Assembly: GCA_963708575.1 (NCBI GenBank)
Contig: CAVPTB010000007.1
Location: forward strand, 2,294,001 to 2,358,000
DNA length: 64,000 nt
Direction of reading: 5' to 3'
Origin: DASVWZ01 sp963708575
Lineage (GTDB): Bacteria; Acidobacteriota; Terriglobia; Terriglobales; Acidobacteriaceae
Every line of letters starts with the position of its first letter. Position 1 is the stretch's first letter. Under the pieces are notes generated by a model. It was not told the DNA's origin, ran no database searches, and saw only the letters and a list, made by a program, of their open reading frames with translations. Position numbers and translations under genes: made by a program. This document shows, one piece after another, positions 1 to 7,489 of the stretch.

Positions 1-56
1 ATTTCGCGTTATACTCAGATGTTTTGGACGATGTGTGCTGTCCTGGAGGAGATACG

Positions 57-1265
57 ATGACCGCCCTTGCTACAACAGACCGTACCACGCAATATGAACT
101 CCGTCTCGCCCAGAGAATGTCGCGGCTCGGCACTGAAACCGCTTTTGAAGTGCTGAACAAAGCGCGGGCGCTGGAGCGTCAGGGCAAACACATCATTCAC
201 CTCGAAATCGGCGAACCGGATTTCGATACACCAAAAAATATCGTCGATGCTGCTGTGGACGCGTTGCACAAGGGATGGACCCACTACGGCCCGTCAGCTG
301 GCCTGCCCGATTTGCGTCAAGCCATCGCCGATGAGGTTAGCCAATCTCGTGGAGTTCCTGTTTCCCCCGACGAGGTTGTGGTCGTGCCGGGCGGCAAGCC
401 CATCATTTTCTTTACTTTGCTGACATTGGTGGATCAGGGAGATGAAGTTATATATCCCAACCCCGGCTTCCCTATCTATGAGTCGATGATCGAGTACGCC
501 GGTGGCAAGGCCGTGCCGATCCGGTTGCATGAAGAAAAGGACTTTGGGCTGGACGTTCACGAATTGGCGGCGCTTGTCACCGACCGTACCCGGCTCATCA
601 TTTTGAATTCCCCGCAGAATCCCACCGGCGGTGTAATGACCAGGCAAGACGTCCACAAAGTTGCCGAGGCCATTGGCGACCGCAACATCATGATCCTTTC
701 CGATGAAATCTATAGCCGGCTGCTGTTCGAAGGCTCCCATTATTCGATTATGTCGGTGCCGGGATTCAAAGAGCGCACCATTCTGCTGGACGGCTTTTCA
801 AAAACCTATGCCATGACAGGCTGGCGCATGGGCTACGGCGTGATGCGGCCCGATTTGGCGACTCAAATTACGCGTCTGATGACAAACTCAAACTCCTGCA
901 CCGCCAGCTTCACCCAGGTCGCCGGCATTGAGGCAATACGAGGTGATCAGGGTTCGGTGGACAAAATGCGTGAAGAATTCCGGCACCGGCGTGATGCGTT
1001 TGTTGCGGGGCTGAACAAAATCAAGGGTTTTTCCTGCCGTCTGCCCAAAGGCGCTTTCTACGTCTTCCCTAACATCACCGGTACGGGATGGAAATCCAAG
1101 AAACTGGCGGACGCCCTGCTCGACGAAGCCGGAGTAGCTTGCCTGTCTGGAACAGCCTTCGGAGCTTATGGGGAAGGCTACCTGCGATTCAGCGTGGCCA
1201 ATTCCATGGAGAATTTAAATTTGGCTTTGGAGCGCGTGGATCAGTGGACCAAGCAGCATATCTAG
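57..1265 (+). CDS. PLP-dependent class I/II aminotransferase (aspartate aminotransferase-like)
   Basis: Fold-type I aminotransferase of about 402 residues, the usual size for AspC/alanine-type enzymes. It should transfer an amino group between an amino acid and a 2-oxo acid in the cytoplasm. Visible motifs are EIGEPDFDTP near the N terminus, NSPQNPTGG (PLP-ring contact), SDEIYSRL, the Schiff-base lysine in SKTYAMTGWRMGY (about residue 249) and the carboxylate-binding arginine in YLRFSVAN. The start is the ATG at 57, preceded by GGAGGAGA at 45-52; an upstream in-frame TTG at 24 has no such site. The substrate cannot be read from sequence; aspartate, alanine or aromatic amino acids are all possible. 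The neighbours give no pathway context. Confidence 0.9.
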   Translation: MTALATTDRTTQYELRLAQRMSRLGTETAFEVLNKARALERQGKHIIHLEIGEPDFDTPKNIVDAAVDALHKGWTHYGPSAGLPDLRQAIADEVSQSRGVPVSPDEVVVVPGGKPIIFFTLLTLVDQGDEVIYPNPGFPIYESMIEYAGGKAVPIRLHEEKDFGLDVHELAALVTDRTRLIILNSPQNPTGGVMTRQDVHKVAEAIGDRNIMILSDEIYSRLLFEGSHYSIMSVPGFKERTILLDGFSKTYAMTGWRMGYGVMRPDLATQITRLMTNSNSCTASFTQVAGIEAIRGDQGSVDKMREEFRHRRDAFVAGLNKIKGFSCRLPKGAFYVFPNITGTGWKSKKLADALLDEAGVACLSGTAFGAYGEGYLRFSVANSMENLNLALERVDQWTKQHI

Positions 1266-1372
1266 TGCTGGCGACAGTCCTCCGCAGGCATGCGGTCTTG
1301 TAGTTTAGGCTCACGTGAAAGAACGCCCAACGCAGTGACACGGCCGGCAAAAAGTTCTACGCCGGCACTGAC

Positions 1373-2353
1373 CTATTCCGAGACGCTGTGTTCTTCGCTA
1401 CTTTGGGCGCGGAGGACGCGGTCGACCGAATATGGTGCACGATGGCTGGGTGCATGATGATGCCGAACCTGCATCTCTCCCAATAGACCGATGGCCAGCA
1501 TGTTTAGGCCAGCCAATAGAAGCACGGCTCCAAAGATCATCATCGGAGCGTGATCTGCCATGATGCTGTGATGGTTGAGAAATTTCTCTACCAGCAACCA
1601 GCTCGTCACGCCGGTTCCGGCGAAGATGCTCAACATCCCCACCGTGCCAAAGAAATGCAGCGGCCGGGAAAGGTAACGCAGCAGAAAGCGGATCGTGATC
1701 AGGTCAAAGAAAACGCGGAATGTACGCGAGATGCCGTAGTGAGAAACACCGCGTTCACGATTCACATTGCGAATCGGAACCTCGCAGATCGACGCTCCAT
1801 ACCACGATGCCAGCGCGGGGATAAAGCGGTGCAACTCCCCGTACAGTGGAACCTGCTCGAGAATTTCGCGCCGGTAAGCTTTGAATGTCGTACCGAAATC
1901 GTGAATATCCACGCCGCTCAATTTGGCCATCACCCAATTGGCGCAACGGGACGGAATACGCCGTAACCAGAAATTGTCGATTCGCTGCTTCCGCCACCCA
2001 CTGACAATGTCGTAACCTTCGGCGATCTTTTCCAGGAAAATCGGGATGTCCGCCGGATCATGCTGAAGGTCGCCATCCATGGCAATAATGTATTCGCCGC
2101 GGGCGTGATCAAAGCCTGCCGCCAAGGCTGAGGTCTGACCAAAGTTGCGGCGTAACTTCACTACCGTTACCCGGCTGTCTATCGCCGCAATCTCACGCAA
2201 GAGGATGAACGTGCGGTCGCGAGAACCATCGTCCACCAGGACGATTTCGAAGCTCTCACCATGCATCTCCATGACGGCTTTCAAACGGTCGTAGAGGTCG
2301 GTGACGTTTTCCTGCTCGTTGTGCAGGGGAACCACAATCGAATATTTGGGCAT
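1373..2353 (-). CDS. Family 2 glycosyltransferase, membrane-anchored (polyprenyl-phosphate sugar transferase type)
   Basis: GT-A fold glycosyltransferase of the DPM1/GtrB/ArnC type, about 326 residues. The N-terminal catalytic domain shows YSIVVPLHNEQENV, VDDGSRD (nucleotide binding) and the metal-binding segment MDGDLQHDP. Two hydrophobic helices follow in the last third (around FFGTVGMLSIFAGTGV and MMIFGAVLLLAGLNML), as in transferases that charge a lipid carrier at the cytoplasmic membrane. I start it at the ATG at 2353, just before MPKYSIVVP; a longer frame to 2395 adds 14 unconserved residues. The likely product is a polyprenyl-phosphate-linked sugar for envelope glycans. The sugar is unknown and no glycan cluster surrounds it. 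Confidence 0.86.
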   Translation of the reverse strand: MPKYSIVVPLHNEQENVTDLYDRLKAVMEMHGESFEIVLVDDGSRDRTFILLREIAAIDSRVTVVKLRRNFGQTSALAAGFDHARGEYIIAMDGDLQHDPADIPIFLEKIAEGYDIVSGWRKQRIDNFWLRRIPSRCANWVMAKLSGVDIHDFGTTFKAYRREILEQVPLYGELHRFIPALASWYGASICEVPIRNVNRERGVSHYGISRTFRVFFDLITIRFLLRYLSRPLHFFGTVGMLSIFAGTGVTSWLLVEKFLNHHSIMADHAPMMIFGAVLLLAGLNMLAIGLLGEMQVRHHHAPSHRAPYSVDRVLRAQSSEEHSVSE

Positions 2354-2523
2354 GAAAGACCTATTATACGAGCAGAAACCAGGTTTTGCTTGCACCGAGG
2401 GCTATGCTTCGCTGGGAATGCGACCCTAGATAGCTAACCATCGGCCCTGCCTTTTGGTGTATTTTCCAATGGTAGAGGTTGCTGTCCCATCATGTATTGG
2501 CTATACCGGGAGGGGAGCTCGCA

Positions 2524-2634
2524 ATGGACTCGATCGTGATGATCATGTTCGGATCTGTTCTGTGCACGATGACGGCATTATGTTTCATGGAACTGCGTCG
2601 TATTCGCAAGAGACTGGAATCCAAACAACCGTAA
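2524..2634 (+). CDS. Putative 36-residue single-span membrane protein
   Basis: Short reading frame that starts with MDSIVMIMFGSVLC and ends in a basic tail, ELRRIRKRLESKQP. A purine-rich GGGAGGGGAG lies about 5 nt before the ATG. The first 22 residues are hydrophobic enough for one membrane helix and the positive tail would keep the C terminus in the cytoplasm. The layout (tiny span plus basic tail, alone in an intergenic gap) resembles the protein at 7188-7370. No family is recognised. It could be a chance frame; the ribosome site and amphipathic layout are the only support. Confidence 0.45.
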   Translation: MDSIVMIMFGSVLCTMTALCFMELRRIRKRLESKQP

Positions 2635-2776
2635 CACTGTCCGTGCATGAGACCTGCGAAGTTCGTCCTCTGAAGTAACGCTGGCCCTGAGGAGGACGCA
2701 TTGGTTCGATCTTGCTTCGCCACTCACCCATTTTTCACTTCCCTTATAATTCCCGCTTCAGAGAGAAGAAGTCCTC

Positions 2777-2782
2777 AGGAGG
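2777..2782 (+). promoter_or_regulatory. Shine-Dalgarno that fixes the amidase start
   Basis: AGGAGG lies 6 nt before the TTG at 2789. It abuts the in-frame TTG at 2783 directly, which leaves no spacer there, so 2789 is the better start. Confidence 0.7.
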
Positions 2783-2788
2783 TTGGAA

Positions 2789-4447
2789 TTGAACCCTTCC
2801 AGCGACAAACCCAAGAAAAACCGCGACTCCTCACGACGGCGCTTCCTTCAGGCGAGCCTGCTGGTGGGCGCAGGAGCGGCGACCGCCCCAGCGCTGGCTG
2901 CCGCGCGGGAGGTCGTCTCGTCGCCCCCTCCGGATCGACAAGCGCCGCACCCATTTCCATTGGAAGAAATCACGATAACGGAATTGCAAGATGGAATGGC
3001 TCTGGGAAAATACACGGCACTGGCAATCACCCGACAATATCTGGAGCGCATTCAACAGATCGACAGGAGCGGCCCGGAACTTCGCAGTGTGATCGAAATC
3101 AACCCGGATGCGGAGGCACTGGCGGAAACGGCCGACCGCGAGCGGAAGGCCGGACAGGTGCGCGGTGCGCTGCACGGGATCCCCGTTTTAATCAAAGACA
3201 ACATCGACACTGCCGACCGGCAGCAAACCACGGCTGGTTCCTTGGCGCTCTTGGGATCGAAGCCAAAACAGGATTCGTTCGTGGCGCAGAAATTGCGTGA
3301 AGCGGGAGCCGTAATCCTTGGCAAAACAAATCTCAGCGAATGGGCGAACATTCGATCCAGCCATTCGACCAGCGGGTGGAGCGGTCGCGGCGGCCTGACG
3401 AAGAATCCTTATGCTCTCGATCGCAATCCTTGCGGATCAAGTTCAGGCTCAGGAGCGGCGGTTTCTGCCAACCTGTGCACGGTCGCGATCGGGACCGAAA
3501 CCGATGGTTCCGTTGTTTGTCCATCGTCCGCTAACGGCATCGTGGGTCTGAAACCGACGCTAGGCTTGATCAGCCGTGCGGGGATTATTCCCATTGCTCA
3601 CAGCCAGGACACCGCAGGCCCGATGGCGCGTACGGTGCGGGACGTGGCGGTCTTGCTGGGAGCGTTGGCGGGCGCCGATCCTCGGGATATGGCCACCATG
3701 GCCAGCAACGGTAAGGCAGTGTCCGACTACACCACCTTCCTGGATCCAAATGGGTTGCGCGGAGCGCGTCTGGGAATTGCCCGGAAGTACTTCGGCTTCA
3801 GTGACACCGTGGACAGTCTGATGAACGACGTCATCGCGGAGATGAAAAACGCAGGCGCGGAGATCATCGATCCGGCGGATTTGCCTTCTCACGGAAAATT
3901 CGACGACACGGAATTCACGGTACTTCTTTACGAACTAAAGGCCGATCTCAATGCCTACTTGTCCGGTCGTCCCGGGGCCCCCGGCTCACTGCGCGCCGTG
4001 ATCGATTTCAACGACAGAAATCACGATCACGAGATGCTTTATTTCGGGCAGGATATTTTCTTGAAGGCTCAAGCGAAAGGACCTCTGACTGAAAAAGAAT
4101 ACACGGATGCACTCGCGGCTAACTTGAGACTGTCCCGGAAAGAAGGAATCGACGCGGTGATGGATCAGTACAAACTTGACGCCTTGGTTGCGCCGACCGG
4201 CAGTCCGGCTTGGGTGACGGACCTGGTCAACGGGGATCACTCTGCGGGCGGAAGTTCGAACGCGGCGGCCGTTGCCGGATACCCGGACATTTCGGTACCA
4301 GCCGGACTCATTTCAGGACTTCCCGTGGGAATATCGTTCTTTGGCAGAGCGTGGAGCGAACCAACATTGCTGAAAATTGCCTACGCGTTCGAGCAAACAA
4401 TTAAAGGGCGGAAGCCGCCAACATTCCTGCCCACACTGCGGTTGTAG
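2789..4447 (+). CDS. Tat-exported amidase (amidase signature family)
   Basis: Amidase-signature hydrolase of about 552 residues. The N terminus carries a twin-arginine signal, SRRRFLQASLLVGAG, then an Ala-rich region, so the folded enzyme should be exported. The catalytic Ser-cisSer-Lys triad is visible: Lys in PVLIKDNID (about residue 136), the cis-Ser in CGSSSGSGAA (about 217) and the nucleophile Ser in GTETDGSVVCPSS (about 241). NGIVGLKPTLG and GYPDISVPAG are also family hallmarks. It hydrolyses an amide whose identity is unknown; GatA is excluded by the export signal and the lack of gatB/gatC nearby. It converges with the permease pair downstream, 12 nt away. Start: TTG at 2789. Confidence 0.88.
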   Translation: MNPSSDKPKKNRDSSRRRFLQASLLVGAGAATAPALAAAREVVSSPPPDRQAPHPFPLEEITITELQDGMALGKYTALAITRQYLERIQQIDRSGPELRSVIEINPDAEALAETADRERKAGQVRGALHGIPVLIKDNIDTADRQQTTAGSLALLGSKPKQDSFVAQKLREAGAVILGKTNLSEWANIRSSHSTSGWSGRGGLTKNPYALDRNPCGSSSGSGAAVSANLCTVAIGTETDGSVVCPSSANGIVGLKPTLGLISRAGIIPIAHSQDTAGPMARTVRDVAVLLGALAGADPRDMATMASNGKAVSDYTTFLDPNGLRGARLGIARKYFGFSDTVDSLMNDVIAEMKNAGAEIIDPADLPSHGKFDDTEFTVLLYELKADLNAYLSGRPGAPGSLRAVIDFNDRNHDHEMLYFGQDIFLKAQAKGPLTEKEYTDALAANLRLSRKEGIDAVMDQYKLDALVAPTGSPAWVTDLVNGDHSAGGSSNAAAVAGYPDISVPAGLISGLPVGISFFGRAWSEPTLLKIAYAFEQTIKGRKPPTFLPTLRL

Positions 4448-4459
4448 ATGGCGCAAGTG

Positions 4460-5701
4460 CTATTCGTAGCGCAGCGCCTCGATCGGATCGAGGTTTGCTG
4501 CCCGCATGGCAGGAAACATTCCGCTGGCGATTCCGACAAATCCGAGGATGACCGTCGCGATGGCAAGCGTCTTGGGCGCAACAAGCAGTCGGATATCGCC
4601 GGCAGACGCGTGCTTGGCAAGCGCGCTGTAGAGGGTCAAGGTTCCGACCGAATAAGAAACGGCATAAGAGAGCAAGATTCCCAGAACTCCGCCGGCGGCT
4701 GTGATCACCAGCGCCTCCGCCAGGAATTGGAACAGGATGTCTTTCCTGCGCGCGCCCAGCGCCTTTTCTACACCGATCTCGCGAGTTCGCTGGGTCACGG
4801 AAACCAGCATGATATTCATCAGCCCGATCCCGCCAATGGCCAGGGTAATGGTTCCGATAAAGGCTAGAAGTATCTTCAAACCGAGACTAATAATGTTGAA
4901 CTGGCTCAACTGTTTTTGCGCATCGAAGATAAAGATCGCCCGCATGTCAGTAGGCTTAAAGTTGTGGGCAAGCGCGAGCGATCCGCGAATTGTCGACGTC
5001 AGTTTGTCGTGGTCAAGGCCTTCTGAATCGAGCCAAATGCCAGCCAGATAGTGCGTGTCCACGAGCGTGTCCATGGAGTTGTACGGGATATAGACGACCC
5101 GATTATCATCGTCGTCGCCCTCCTGCATGCGGGCTTGTAAAACGCCGATTACTTGAAACGAAACTCCATCAACTCGGATGGATTCTCCGATTGCCGGCAG
5201 CCCCGAAAACAGTTTGTCCTTTGCCTCCGAGCCAATAACTGCGTACAGACCATGGCTCATGTTGTCCTGGTCGTTTAGAAATCGTCCTTCAGCGACATGC
5301 AGATTCCAGATGTCGAAGATGGTAGGATCGACACCCATTGCCGGCAGGCTGAACGTTCGCGGCCCATATTGGACTTTGGACTGCTTGTCAGCCTCGCGGG
5401 ATATATGGCGGGCGAGCGGCACCACGTTCCGCAGGAGTTCGATGTCGTCGTTGGTGAAACGAACCTGCGCACCAGCTTTGTTTCCTCCGGCTTGTTCGGA
5501 GGTTCGATTGGGAAAAATTCCCACGGCAGTAGCGCCAAAGCTATGAAAGATGTTTTCGATCGCGCGCCCGAAGCCTTCGCCATAGGCGAGAAGCAACACT
5601 ACGGTAGCGATTCCCCATGCCATACCAAGCATGGTTAGCACGGTCTTGCGCAGATCGTGTCGCATGGCCCCGTAAGCTTGTTCCAGCAAGTCGCGCTTCA
5701 C
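4460..5701 (-). CDS. MacB/FtsX-type ABC transporter permease (second of pair)
   Basis: 413-residue membrane protein of the MacB_PCD plus FtsX architecture. One N-terminal helix (around TVLTMLGMAWGIATVVLLLAY) is followed by a large periplasmic domain (about residues 45-280). Three C-terminal helices follow, including ILLAFIGTITLAIGGIGLMN and the typical VSVTQRTREIGVEKALGARR coupling loop. It starts with GTG one nucleotide after the stop of the upstream permease, preceded by GGAGAG, so translation is coupled. MacB-like permeases work as dimers with a separate or fused ATPase in mechanotransmission or export; no ATPase gene is adjacent. The two permeases may form a heterodimer. The cargo is unknown. 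Confidence 0.88.
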   Translation of the reverse strand: MKRDLLEQAYGAMRHDLRKTVLTMLGMAWGIATVVLLLAYGEGFGRAIENIFHSFGATAVGIFPNRTSEQAGGNKAGAQVRFTNDDIELLRNVVPLARHISREADKQSKVQYGPRTFSLPAMGVDPTIFDIWNLHVAEGRFLNDQDNMSHGLYAVIGSEAKDKLFSGLPAIGESIRVDGVSFQVIGVLQARMQEGDDDDNRVVYIPYNSMDTLVDTHYLAGIWLDSEGLDHDKLTSTIRGSLALAHNFKPTDMRAIFIFDAQKQLSQFNIISLGLKILLAFIGTITLAIGGIGLMNIMLVSVTQRTREIGVEKALGARRKDILFQFLAEALVITAAGGVLGILLSYAVSYSVGTLTLYSALAKHASAGDIRLLVAPKTLAIATVILGFVGIASGMFPAMRAANLDPIEALRYE

Positions 5702-5702
5702 G

Positions 5703-6953
5703 TTACTCTCTCCTCAAAGCTTCTACCGGCTGCAGCAGTGCAGCTTTTCGAGCTGGATACAGACCAGCAACGATCCCAGCCAGCGCCAACGATCCGATTG
5801 CCAGGGCCGCCGTTGCCGGTACTAGTTTAGGTGTGTCCCACCCCGGAGGTGACGGCAAAAACGAGAGGGCCCCCATCAGTGCCGCCGCTCCGCCCATTCC
5901 GATGCCGCCGCTCAGTAGCGTGAGGAACGCCCCTTCGACAAAAAATTGGAACATGATGCTGCGGTTGGTCGCTCCTAGAGCCTTCCGTAAACCGATTTCC
6001 CGAGTGCGGTCGGCGACGGCAACCAACATGATGTTAATAATTCCGATGGCACCTAAAGCGAGCGTCACCAACCCCACGCTACCCAGGAACATATTCATGG
6101 CGTCAAAAATCTTTCCGACTTGATCTGACGTTCGAACCGTATCCCACTCATCGAATGAGTCGGGATTGGTGTAGTCGAAACCGTGATTGCGCCCGATGAT
6201 CTTGTGCACCTCGAGTTTGGCCACCTCGTTCAGGTCGCGCTGTCGCGGTTGGTAGTTTATGAACGAGATGGCGTTGTCGATCTCACCCACGTTCAGTGGC
6301 GGAAAGTCCTGCTGCATGGTGTGGAAAGGAATAAAAATCCTGAGATTCATGGTGTTGTTATCGCCATGACCGATACGCTGCAGAGTACCTACTACCTGGA
6401 AGCGAATTCCTCCGAGTAAGACGGTGCTGCCGATCGCAGGACGGCCGGGGAACAGGTTCCGGCGCGATTCATCGCCCAGGACCACAACATTTCTCTTTTG
6501 CGAGTCATCCAGTTCGTCAAGCCACCGGCCGTCGGCCATCGGCATGAACCGGACTTTGGGAAAATCGGGCAAGACTCCCATTAACCGCCCGCTGCTCTGG
6601 AAAAACTCGCTGACGGCGCGAATGTCGTCGCGGGCAATAATCGGACTGGCTAGGCCGACGTCCCTACACTCCGCGACGATATCCTGATAGTCCTTTACTG
6701 TCAGATAGTACTGGCGCAGGCTCGTGAAGCTTCCGTTCACCGCCGGGGCGCGGCCACCAAAAACAAACAGTACATTCTCGCCGATTTCATCGAACTGTTT
6801 GCGGTTGCCCGAGCGAAACCCTTCCCCGAGGCCCACTAGAAGGAGAAGCGATCCGACCCCCCACGCAATCCCGAACATAGTCAGGAAAGAGCGCAGTTTG
6901 TGCGCCCACAGGGTGCGCAACGTCTGGGCAAAGATGTCAAAAACTAATCGCAT
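5703..6953 (-). CDS. MacB/FtsX-type ABC transporter permease (first of pair)
   Basis: 416 residues with the same plan as the following gene: N-terminal helix (FLTMFGIAWGVGSLLLLVGL), periplasmic MacB_PCD domain and three C-terminal helices. The coupling segment reads VADRTREIGLRKALGAT. The two proteins are clearly paralogous but diverged. It is the first gene of a two-gene minus-strand unit. Upstream lies a 234-nt gap and then an unrelated plus-strand gene, so no MacB or LolD-type ATPase belongs to the unit as seen. Acidobacteria carry many such permeases; what they move is generally not known. Confidence 0.88.
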   Translation of the reverse strand: MRLVFDIFAQTLRTLWAHKLRSFLTMFGIAWGVGSLLLLVGLGEGFRSGNRKQFDEIGENVLFVFGGRAPAVNGSFTSLRQYYLTVKDYQDIVAECRDVGLASPIIARDDIRAVSEFFQSSGRLMGVLPDFPKVRFMPMADGRWLDELDDSQKRNVVVLGDESRRNLFPGRPAIGSTVLLGGIRFQVVGTLQRIGHGDNNTMNLRIFIPFHTMQQDFPPLNVGEIDNAISFINYQPRQRDLNEVAKLEVHKIIGRNHGFDYTNPDSFDEWDTVRTSDQVGKIFDAMNMFLGSVGLVTLALGAIGIINIMLVAVADRTREIGLRKALGATNRSIMFQFFVEGAFLTLLSGGIGMGGAAALMGALSFLPSPPGWDTPKLVPATAALAIGSLALAGIVAGLYPARKAALLQPVEALRRE

Positions 6954-7187
6954 GATCTGGCCGCGGTACTAGCTCTAGGAGAGGATCGCTCTTTAGTACG
7001 TGCTCTTGCTCGCTTTTGTTCAGAAACTACCCTTCTCCCTACAGACTCCCGAAATGGCTAAAAGATAGGTTCAGAGACCAGTATTGCAGCTTTTGGATAA
7101 ACTTTTGCACCGTTCTCAGGGCAACCTTTCTTGCCTATAATGCGACTGCAACGGTGTTCGGGTGTTGCGCTTCCAGGGAGATGGGTC

Positions 7188-7370
7188 ATGCATTTAGTTA
7201 AGCTGTTGTTGTTAGGTTGGTTCGCTTTCGGTGTGATTACGACCTTTGGCTTTATCTGGCTTTGTAAAAGAAGTTCGCGGCGCCTGGAAATTTCGAGAAA
7301 GAAGGCTCTGGCTTTTGATTTACATACTGACCCAGCAGCCTCCAGAGTGGTGCGGTCGCAGGCAGCGTAG
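7188..7370 (+). CDS. Putative 60-residue single-span membrane protein
   Basis: Small protein starting MHLVKLLLLGWFAFGVITTF, with one predicted membrane helix (about residues 5-26) followed by a strongly basic cytoplasmic stretch (CKRSSRRLEISRKK) and a polar tail. AGGGAG precedes the ATG at a sensible distance. It lies just upstream of the membrane diguanylate cyclase, but the 119-nt gap does not prove co-transcription. No family is recognised. Confidence 0.5.
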   Translation: MHLVKLLLLGWFAFGVITTFGFIWLCKRSSRRLEISRKKALAFDLHTDPAASRVVRSQAA

Positions 7371-7489
7371 GCAATCAGGAACGCTCGATCAGCGCACTAA
7401 TTTCGCGATCTTCCAATATTCCCCCTTTTATTTCTTGTGGTGACTTCGGTAATGCAGGCAAGTGTGCCTCCGCTGTCTAGAATCACCAC

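Noticed and set aside
2701..3300. 199-codon plus-strand frame
   Set aside because: It overlaps the Tat signal and N terminus of the amidase in another frame and has no conserved content.
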